The notes below the pieces were generated by a model that saw nothing but the letters and a program-made list of their open reading frames with translations, had not been told where the DNA came from and searched no databases. DNA of 11,561 bases from assembly GCA_050260215.1 (NCBI GenBank), contig JBLNBU010000097.1:1-11561 (forward strand). Reading direction: 5' to 3'. A program made the position numbers and the translations under genes. This document shows, in pieces, positions 6,649 to 11,561 of this stretch; position 1 is the first letter of the stretch; each line of letters starts with the position of its first letter. The stretch comes from JBLNBU01 sp050260215 (GTDB lineage Bacteria > Pseudomonadota > Alphaproteobacteria > Rhodospirillales > Magnetospirillaceae).

Positions 6649-6914
6649 TAGTAGTTCTGTCCGGCCATGCGGCCGTCGATGGGGGCCGCGCCGCCGGCCG
6701 GTGGTTCGGACGGGGCCAGCGCCTGGGCCAGGCCGACCGGGCCGCCCGCCTGCAGCGTGACCCGGCTGGCCAGCGCCTGGCGGGTGGCCTCGCCGATCTC
6801 GGTGTCGGCCGGCCCCGCATAGCCGCCCTTGCCCAGCTTGACCACGTGGCCGCGCTCGTCGGCGTTGCAGCCGGCAAGCAGCAGGACGGCGGCGGCGGCC
6901 AGCAGGGTGCGCAT
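6648..6914 (-). CDS. Small lipoprotein of unknown function inside the formate dehydrogenase operon
   Basis: The 88-residue product has a short basic N-terminus (MRT), a hydrophobic core and a lipobox LAGC ending at Cys16, so lipidation and retention at a periplasm-facing membrane are expected. The mature part of about 72 residues has no further cysteine. It shows a VKLGKGGYAGPADTEIG segment (25-41) with a Y-x-G-x-x-D-T pattern, then a likely helix (about 43-50), a Gly/Pro/Ala-rich stretch and the ending GRMAGQNY. I do not recognise the family. It is separated from the beta-subunit stop by only two bases, and its own stop abuts the gamma-subunit ribosome binding site, so it is surely co-expressed with the complex. 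It may be a small accessory subunit or assembly factor; this is inference from position. The start at 6914 is set by the lipoprotein signal; the frame is open further upstream but there overlaps the beta-subunit gene. Confidence 0.75.
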   Translation of the reverse strand: MRTLLAAAAVLLLAGCNADERGHVVKLGKGGYAGPADTEIGEATRQALASRVTLQAGGPVGLAQALAPSEPPAGGAAPIDGRMAGQNY

Positions 6915-6916
6915 GG

Positions 6917-7546
6917 CTAGTCGTCCCGCCCGGGGGCGCCGAAGCCCTTGCGTTCGCGCGCCTGCTCGCGGTAGGCCGCCCCCCAGCCCGGTGCGCCCGA
7001 GCCGAAGCCGCGCGCCATGACCCGCTCGCGGTAGATGGCCGAGACCTTGTCGCCGTCGCCGGCCAGCAATGCCTTGGTCGAGCACATCTCGGCGCACAGC
7101 GGCAGCTTGCCCTCGGCGATGCGGTTGCGGCCGTACTTCTGCAGCTCGGCTGCCGAGTGGTCGGGCTCGGGGCCGCCGGCACAGAAGGTGCACTTGTCCA
7201 TCTTGCCGCGTCCGCCGAAGTTGACGCTGCTGGGATACTGCGGCGCCCCGAACGGGCAGGCGTAGAAGCAGTAGCCGCAGCCGATGCACAGGTCCTTGTT
7301 GTGCAGCACGATGCCGTCATTGGTCTGGTAGAAGCAGTCGGTCGGGCACACCGCCATGCAGGGCGCGTCCGAGCAGTGCATGCAGGCGACCGAGATCGAG
7401 CGCTCGCCCGGCTTGCCGTCGTTCAAGGTGACCACCCGGCGGCGATTGACGCCCCAGGGGACCTCGTGCTCGTTCTTGCAGGCGGTGACGCAACCGTTGC
7501 ACTCGATGCAGCGCTCGGAGTCGCAGAGGAATTTCATGCGGGCCAT
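6917..7546 (-). CDS. fdh3B: Formate dehydrogenase beta subunit, four [4Fe-4S] cluster electron-transfer protein (Fdh3 type)
   Basis: This 209-residue ferredoxin-like subunit links the catalytic subunit to the cytochrome b anchor. All sixteen cluster cysteines are visible: C13/C16/C19/C23, C55/C58/C63/C67, C87/C90/C93/C97 and C119/C122/C151/C155. The pattern is that of the FdnH/DmsB/NrfC family with four cubane clusters. There is no signal peptide and no C-terminal membrane helix, unlike E. coli FdnH (about 294 residues). It is therefore expected to be exported as a folded complex with the Tat-signal-bearing alpha subunit. The first ATG (7546) is preferred over the Met four codons in because GAGGAG sits seven bases upstream of it. 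The gene begins 11 bases after the alpha-subunit stop and ends two bases before the small lipoprotein gene. Confidence 0.95.
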   Translation of the reverse strand: MARMKFLCDSERCIECNGCVTACKNEHEVPWGVNRRRVVTLNDGKPGERSISVACMHCSDAPCMAVCPTDCFYQTNDGIVLHNKDLCIGCGYCFYACPFGAPQYPSSVNFGGRGKMDKCTFCAGGPEPDHSAAELQKYGRNRIAEGKLPLCAEMCSTKALLAGDGDKVSAIYRERVMARGFGSGAPGWGAAYREQARERKGFGAPGRDD

Positions 7547-7553
7547 GGTCTAG

Positions 7554-7559
7554 CTCCTC
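7554..7559 (-). promoter_or_regulatory. Ribosome binding site of fdh3B, overlapping the fdhA stop codon
   Basis: GAGGAG on the minus strand shares two bases with the TGA of fdhA (7558-7560) and lies seven bases before the fdh3B ATG. It supports that ATG over the second Met and ties beta-subunit translation to ribosomes finishing the alpha subunit. Confidence 0.7.
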
Positions 7560-10440
7560 ACGCCTTCTCGATGCGGCACAGGGTGACCTTGGTCTCCTGC
7601 ATGCCGGTCACCGCGTCGTAGCCGTAGGTCTGGGCGGTGTTGGTGCTTTCGCCCACCACCACGGGGGCCGATCCCTCGGGGTACTTGCCCTTCAGGTCCT
7701 TGCCCTGGAAGACGCCGCCGAAGTGGAAGGGCATGAAGGCCACGCCCTTGCCGACGCGGGGCGTGATCATCGCCTTGACCCGGACGTTGCCGCCCTCAGG
7801 GCCCTTGACCCACACCATGTCGCCGTCGCGGATGCCGGCGTTGTTGGCGTCGAACGGGTTGACCTCGACGAACATGTCGGGCTGCAGCTCGGCCAGCCAC
7901 GGGTTGGACCGGGTCTCGTCGCCGCCGCCCTCGTACTCGACCAGGCGGCCCGAGGTCAGGATGATGGGGAAGTCCTTGGACATGTCCTTGTCCTGCACCG
8001 ATTTGTACAGGAAGGGCAGCCGCATCATCTTCTTGTCGGCATAGGTCGGGTACTTCTCGACCAGGTCGCGGCGCGGGGTGTAAAGCGGCTCGCGGTGGAT
8101 GGGGACCCCGTCGGGGAAGTTCCACACCACGGCGCGCGCCTTGCCGTTGCCGAAGGGCGCCACGCCGCGCTTGACCGCGACGCGCTGGATGCCGCCCGAG
8201 ACGTCGGTGTGCCAGGCGACCTCGTCGATCTTGTCGCCGCCGATCTTCTGGATCACCGCCAGCTCGTCCGGCGTCAGGTCGCCGTCCCAGCCCAGCTTCT
8301 TCAGCACGCCGTAGGTGATGGGCCCGTGGCCGTCCTTCAGCTGCGAGCCCTCGGGATAGCTGTCGACCGCCAGCAGGCTTTCGCCGTTGCGCTCGACGAA
8401 CAGGGTGCGGAAGTTGAGGCCACCTTCGGCCACCGGCTTCGAGGTGTCGTAGAGGTTGGGCGTGCCCGGGTGCTTGAGCGCCGCGGTGCCCCAGCACGGC
8501 CAGGGCAGGCCGTAGTATTCGCCGTCGCACGGGCCGCCGTTAGCCTTCAGCGTGGTCTTGTCGAAGGTCTGCTGGTGCTGCATGTGCAGCTTCAGGCGCT
8601 CCGGGCTCTGGCCGGTGTAGCCGATGGTCCAGGCGCCGCGGTTGATCTCGCGCAGGATGTCCTCGGGGGCCGGCGTGTTGCCGTCCACCTTGATGCCCTT
8701 GGTCAGCTCGGCGCCAAAGCCGAACTTCCTGGCGAACAGGACCATGATCTCGTGGTCGGGCTTGGCCTCGAACAGCGGCTTGATCACCTGCTCGGACCAC
8801 TGGATCGAGCGGTTCGACGCGGTGCGCGATCCGTCGGTCTCGAGCTGGCTGGCCGCCGGCAGCAGGTAGACGCCGTCGGTGCGGTCGTGCAGCACCGCCG
8901 AGACGGTGGGATAGGGGTCGATCACCACCAGGGTGTCGAGCTTCTCCATCGCCTTCTTGAGTTCGGGCTGGCGGGTCTGCGAGTTGGGCGCGTGGCCCCA
9001 ATAGACCATGGCCTGGATGGGGGCCGGCTGGTCGATGTTCTCCTTGGCCTCGTTGACGCCGTCGAACCAGCGCGACACCGGGATGCCGGGCGCCTCCATC
9101 AGCTTGGGGTCCTTGAAGCGGCCCTTGATCCACTCGTAGTCCAGGTCCCACACCCGGGCCCAGTGCTTCCACGCCGGGGCCGCCAGGCCGTAGTAGGCGG
9201 GCAGGGTGGTGACGTCGAGCCCCATGTCGGTGGCGCCCTGGACGTTGTCGTGGCCGCGGAAGATGTTGGTGCCGCCGCCGGCGACGCCGACGTTGCCCAG
9301 GGCCAGCTGCAGGACGCAATAGGCGCGGACGTTGTTGTTGCCCACCGTGTGCTGGGTGCCGCCCATGCACCACACCACGGTGGCGGGCTTGTGGGTGGCC
9401 AGGGTCTGGGCGACGCGCTTGAGCTGCTCGCCCGGGACGCCGGTGACCCGCTCGGTCTCCTCGGGCGTCCACTTCTTCACTTCATCCCGCACCTGGTCCA
9501 TGCCCCAGACGCGCTTGCGGATGAATTCCTTGTCCTCCCAGCCGTTCTCGAACACGTGCCACAGGATGCCCCAGATCAGCGGCACGTCGGTGCCGGGGCG
9601 AAGGCGGACGTATTCATCGGCATGGGCGGCGGTGCGGGTGAAGCGCGGGTCGCAGACGATCAGCGGCGCCTTGTTCTGTTCCTTGGCCTTCAGCACGTGC
9701 ATCATGGCCACCGGATGGGCCTCGGCGGCGTTCGAGCCGATGAAGAACATCGCCCTCGAATTGTGGATGTCGTTGTAGCTGTTGGTCATGGCGCCGTAGC
9801 CCCAGGTCTGGGCGACGCCGGCGACGGTGGTCGAGTGGCAGATGCGGGCCTGGTGGTCGACGTTGTTGGTGCCCCACAGGGCGGCGAACTTGCGCAGCAG
9901 GTAGGCCTGCTCGTTGGAGAACTTGGCCGAGCCCAGCCAGTAGACCGAATCGGGCCCCGACGCCTCGCGGATCTTCAGCAGCCGGTCGCCGACTTCCGTG
10001 ATGGCCTGGTCCCAGGACAGGCGCTTCCACTTGCCGCCTTCCAGCTTCATCGGATACTTCAACCGGCCGTTGCCGTGGGCGTGCTCGCGGATGGCCGCAC
10101 CCTTGGCGCAGTGCGAGCCCAGGTTGATCGGGCTGTCGAAGGCCGGTTCCTGGCCGATCCACACGCCGTTCTCGACCTCGGCGTTGACGGTGCAGCCGAC
10201 CGAGCAGTGGGTGCAGATGGCCTTCTTGATCTCGGCCTTGCCCTGGGGGGCCTGGGGTACCGCCTCGGCCTTGCGCACGGTGCCCGCCGCCAGCCCGCCG
10301 GCCAGGGCGGCGCCGCCGGCGGCCAGCCCTGAACGCTTGAGGAAGGTGCGGCGGTCGACGGCGGCGCCCACCGCCGGGCCGGCCAGGGTCTCGGACAGGC
10401 GGCTGCGGCTGGCCTGGCCGTCGCGTTTCTTGATCAGCAT
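7558..10440 (-). CDS. fdhA: Formate dehydrogenase alpha subunit, Tat-exported Mo/W-bis-MGD catalytic subunit (cysteine form)
   Basis: This 960-residue protein oxidises formate to CO2. A Tat signal with DRRTFLK (29-35) and an Ala/Gly-rich hydrophobic region runs to about residue 60, which places the mature enzyme in the periplasm. The [4Fe-4S] site is C76, C79, C83 and C111. The active-site region HQARICHSTTVAG (197-208) has Cys201 followed by His202, where FdnG-type enzymes carry selenocysteine-histidine. There is no in-frame TGA before the terminal one, so no selenium insertion is needed. Further molybdopterin-domain landmarks are GNNNVRAYCVLQLALGNVG from 367, FRGHDNVQG (394-402) and the C-terminal cofactor-binding domain from about 854 (PDMFVEVNPFDANNAGI). 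Length suits the periplasmic FdnG/Fdh3 class (E. coli FdnG about 1015). GGAGAG stands eight bases before the ATG. The choice of Mo or W cannot be read from sequence. Confidence 0.97.
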   Translation of the reverse strand: MLIKKRDGQASRSRLSETLAGPAVGAAVDRRTFLKRSGLAAGGAALAGGLAAGTVRKAEAVPQAPQGKAEIKKAICTHCSVGCTVNAEVENGVWIGQEPAFDSPINLGSHCAKGAAIREHAHGNGRLKYPMKLEGGKWKRLSWDQAITEVGDRLLKIREASGPDSVYWLGSAKFSNEQAYLLRKFAALWGTNNVDHQARICHSTTVAGVAQTWGYGAMTNSYNDIHNSRAMFFIGSNAAEAHPVAMMHVLKAKEQNKAPLIVCDPRFTRTAAHADEYVRLRPGTDVPLIWGILWHVFENGWEDKEFIRKRVWGMDQVRDEVKKWTPEETERVTGVPGEQLKRVAQTLATHKPATVVWCMGGTQHTVGNNNVRAYCVLQLALGNVGVAGGGTNIFRGHDNVQGATDMGLDVTTLPAYYGLAAPAWKHWARVWDLDYEWIKGRFKDPKLMEAPGIPVSRWFDGVNEAKENIDQPAPIQAMVYWGHAPNSQTRQPELKKAMEKLDTLVVIDPYPTVSAVLHDRTDGVYLLPAASQLETDGSRTASNRSIQWSEQVIKPLFEAKPDHEIMVLFARKFGFGAELTKGIKVDGNTPAPEDILREINRGAWTIGYTGQSPERLKLHMQHQQTFDKTTLKANGGPCDGEYYGLPWPCWGTAALKHPGTPNLYDTSKPVAEGGLNFRTLFVERNGESLLAVDSYPEGSQLKDGHGPITYGVLKKLGWDGDLTPDELAVIQKIGGDKIDEVAWHTDVSGGIQRVAVKRGVAPFGNGKARAVVWNFPDGVPIHREPLYTPRRDLVEKYPTYADKKMMRLPFLYKSVQDKDMSKDFPIILTSGRLVEYEGGGDETRSNPWLAELQPDMFVEVNPFDANNAGIRDGDMVWVKGPEGGNVRVKAMITPRVGKGVAFMPFHFGGVFQGKDLKGKYPEGSAPVVVGESTNTAQTYGYDAVTGMQETKVTLCRIEKA

Positions 10441-10455
10441 GGCGGCTCTCCGGCT

Positions 10456-10659
10456 CTAGAAGGCGCTGGCGCGGTAGGCTTCGCGCACGTGGTCGGTCTC
10501 CTGGTAGCCCGCGTCGGCGCGGACCTGCTGGGCGGCGGCGGCATCGGCCTTGCCGGACCCGACTGCCACGGCGGCGGCGGTGGCGGCGCCGGCACTCATG
10601 GTCAGGCCGCGCAGGAAGGCGCGGCGGTCGAGGTTGGTGCGGTTGTCGTGCTCAGTCAT
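10456..10659 (-). CDS. Formate dehydrogenase-region Tat-target small protein
   Basis: This 67-residue protein is mostly a Tat signal: NLDRRAFLRGL at 9-19, then a hydrophobic Ala/Gly/Val stretch to about residue 41. A mature part of only about 26 residues remains, ending QETDHVREAYRASAF. It matches the small family known as formate dehydrogenase region Tat target proteins, found next to fdhA in many proteobacteria, whose exact role is not established. It lies 13 bases after the chaperone gene and 15 bases before fdhA. The ATG at 10659 is chosen because the Tat signal follows within ten residues; the frame continues upstream to 10761 but there reads antisense-like sequence within the chaperone gene. 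The ribosome site is weak (GGGGTG). Confidence 0.85.
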   Translation of the reverse strand: MTEHDNRTNLDRRAFLRGLTMSAGAATAAAVAVGSGKADAAAAQQVRADAGYQETDHVREAYRASAF

Positions 10660-10672
10660 CGGACACCCCGTG

Positions 10673-11275
10673 CTAGACCATGGCGAAGGCTTCGGCTTCG
10701 ACGCCGAGAAAGATGCGCCCCAAACTGCCCAGCGGGCGGTAGAGGCTGGCCGCCCCCGCACCCTCCAGGTCGCGGAAGAAATCGCCCGCCCATCCGGCGA
10801 TGTGGGCGTCGAAGAACGCCTTCTGGCCGGGCAGCGGCAGCGGCTGGCCGAAGGCGCCTGAAATCAGTCCCTGCATGGTTTCCATCAGGGAGGCGACGTG
10901 GTCCTCGGGCTCGGGGCAGGCGGGATCGCGCTCGATGCCCAGCCGCGCCAGGTCGGCGCGCAAGACCGCCAGCGGCTTTTCGTGCAGGAAACCGGTGCGG
11001 TACCACGAGGCGTAGGGGGTGAGTTCACCCCCGGCGACGCCGACGAACAGGCGGAAATACTCGTCCTCGGCGGTGTCTGCGTCGGTGGTGCGGGCGGCCT
11101 TGCCCAGCTCGGCGAAGGCCTGGCCCAGTGCGGTGTCGCCGCCGTCCAGCTGGGCCAGCACGGCAAGGGTCCGGGGCGACGGCGGGGCAGCCAGCAGCAC
11201 GGCCAGCAGGCCATAGACCTGCGCCCGCAAGGCTTCCTCGTCCATTATCGCGGCTGCTGCCGTTTCGGCCTGCAT
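10673..11275 (-). CDS. TorD/DmsD-family chaperone for formate dehydrogenase assembly
   Basis: This 200-residue, all-helical cytoplasmic protein belongs to the redox-enzyme maturation chaperones that bind the Tat signal of a molybdoenzyme until cofactor insertion is complete. Family marks are EYFRLFVG (72-79), YASWYRTG just after it, and PEPEDHVASLMETM (121-134). Its client is presumably the fdhA product three positions downstream, with the Tat-target small protein as another candidate. The ATG at 11275 is preferred because GGGAGGG lies immediately upstream. The frame is open to 11383, but that extra part overlaps the previous gene and has no family resemblance, and the inner Met at 11245 lacks a ribosome site. 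The stop is 13 bases before the next start. Confidence 0.9.
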   Translation of the reverse strand: MQAETAAAAIMDEEALRAQVYGLLAVLLAAPPSPRTLAVLAQLDGGDTALGQAFAELGKAARTTDADTAEDEYFRLFVGVAGGELTPYASWYRTGFLHEKPLAVLRADLARLGIERDPACPEPEDHVASLMETMQGLISGAFGQPLPLPGQKAFFDAHIAGWAGDFFRDLEGAGAASLYRPLGSLGRIFLGVEAEAFAMV

Positions 11276-11310
11276 CGGCCCTCCCGGGTGCCCCGGTCTT
11301 CGTGCCGGTT

Positions 11311-11333
11311 GGCCCCCCTCGATCGGGGTGGCC
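11311..11333 (-). other. Intercistronic hairpin between the right-edge gene and the chaperone gene
   Basis: GGCC plus CCCC pairs with GGGG plus GGCC around a six-base loop, giving an eight-bp stem with one bulged base. It begins three bases after the TAA of the right-edge gene on the minus strand. No U-run follows, so it is more likely an RNA-processing or stability element, or a partial attenuator, than a full terminator. It stands where expression of the edge gene and the dehydrogenase genes could be set apart. Confidence 0.35.
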
Positions 11334-11336
11334 CCA

Positions 11337-11561
11337 TTATCTTTGGGGCTGCAGGCCGTCCGGGTCAAGTGGCTCAAAAACATTAGGTTTTTCTGATTCA
11401 GCCATTTGGCGGGTCGCCTCGACCGAAGGTGGTTCCGGGGCCATGGATTCCTCGACCTGCGAGGGGGGGGGCAGGCGGAAGGTCGAGGCCACCACCTCGG
11501 CCGTTCCCCCGGTGTAGTCGCCCATGTGGAGGTCCAGGACCTCGGGCGCGGCCAGGACCGG
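11337..11561 (-). CDS. C-terminal end of an unidentified gene, possibly DUF3306-like (5' part beyond window)
   Basis: The frame is open from the right edge to TAA at 11337-11339, giving the last 74 residues of a protein. The visible part reads PVLAAPEVLDLHMGDYTGG, then a Pro/Glu/Ser/Ala-rich acidic tail (for example VEESMAPEPPSVEATRQMAE) ending PDGLQPQR. It has no cysteine or membrane helix. DUF3305/DUF3306 genes commonly sit upstream of the TorD-like gene in Fdh3-type operons. The PVLA...D-Y-T stretch faintly resembles the DPVLAN...DYDEDFT end of DUF3306, but this rests on memory and position only. A run of nine cytosines on the coding strand (11463-11471) encodes three prolines. The last 25 codons use more A/T third positions than the neighbours. 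It lies 61 bases upstream of the chaperone ATG. Confidence 0.55.
   Translation of the reverse strand, partial: PVLAAPEVLDLHMGDYTGGTAEVVASTFRLPPPSQVEESMAPEPPSVEATRQMAESEKPNVFEPLDPDGLQPQR

Noticed and set aside
6638..6877. An N-terminal extension of 80 residues to the cytochrome b subunit.
   Set aside because: The extension is Arg/Pro/Ala-rich and overlaps the lipoprotein gene. A good ribosome site and signal peptide mark the ATG at 6637.
7723..10332. An 869-residue open frame on the plus strand, antisense to fdhA.
   Set aside because: It is the reverse shadow of a highly GC3-biased gene. The translation is rich in Val, Gly, Ala, Arg, Asp, His and Gln with no domain, and fdhA is unambiguous on the other strand.
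7558..10440. Selenocysteine insertion in fdhA.
   Set aside because: Codon 201 is a cysteine codon and the frame has no internal TGA.
11276..11383. A longer start for the TorD-family chaperone, overlapping the edge gene.
   Set aside because: The extra 36 residues lack family similarity, and GGGAGGG lies directly before the ATG at 11275.
11340..11400. An FNR-type box (TTGAT-N4-ATCAA) upstream of the chaperone gene.
   Set aside because: TTGAGCCACTTGACC on the minus strand is a direct rather than inverted repeat and lies inside coding sequence. The true operon promoter is probably beyond the right edge.

Overview
This 11.6 kb, GC-rich window looks like a free-living alphaproteobacterium, most likely a Rhodospirillales/Magnetospirillum-type organism. 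That placement is inferred from base composition, gene content and an extragenic palindrome style common in the group; no marker gene here proves it. There are ten genes. Nine lie on the minus strand, and one, entering from the left edge, is on the plus strand and converges with them. No gene-free stretch exceeds about 110 bases, and I see no rRNA, tRNA, CRISPR, IS element or integrase.

Right half (about 5675-11561, read leftwards): a membrane-bound, periplasm-facing formate dehydrogenase operon of the FdnGHI/Fdh3 type. In transcription order it holds the tail of an unidentified gene cut by the window edge (possibly DUF3306-like), a TorD-family assembly chaperone, a 67-residue Tat-signal peptide protein, the Mo/W-bis-MGD catalytic subunit (cysteine form, not selenocysteine), the four-cluster iron-sulfur subunit, an 88-residue lipoprotein of unknown role, and the di-heme cytochrome b membrane anchor. 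Gaps are 2-15 bases (61 after the edge gene), and several ribosome binding sites sit in or beside the previous stop codon. The expected work of the complex is to oxidise formate in the periplasm and pass electrons through the Fe-S chain and hemes to quinone.

Middle and left (954-5594, same strand): a hemerythrin-domain protein with a long uncharacterised C-terminal region, then a well-formed promoter flanked by two inverted repeats. This promoter drives an overlapping pair: a periplasmic NMT1/SsuA-like substrate-binding lipoprotein, and a histidine kinase that itself carries a PhnD/TtrS-like periplasmic binding domain plus PAS, HisKA and HATPase domains. No ABC permease, ATPase or response regulator is present, so the pair looks like a ligand-sensing device rather than a transporter.

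Far left (1-845, plus strand): the C-terminus of an RTX-like, probably type I-secreted protein. It is separated from the kinase by two GC-rich hairpins, one of them a REP-like palindrome.

The points most worth following up are the sensory pair, the hemerythrin fusion and the lipoprotein inserted in the formate dehydrogenase operon. The core dehydrogenase operon itself is a known type.
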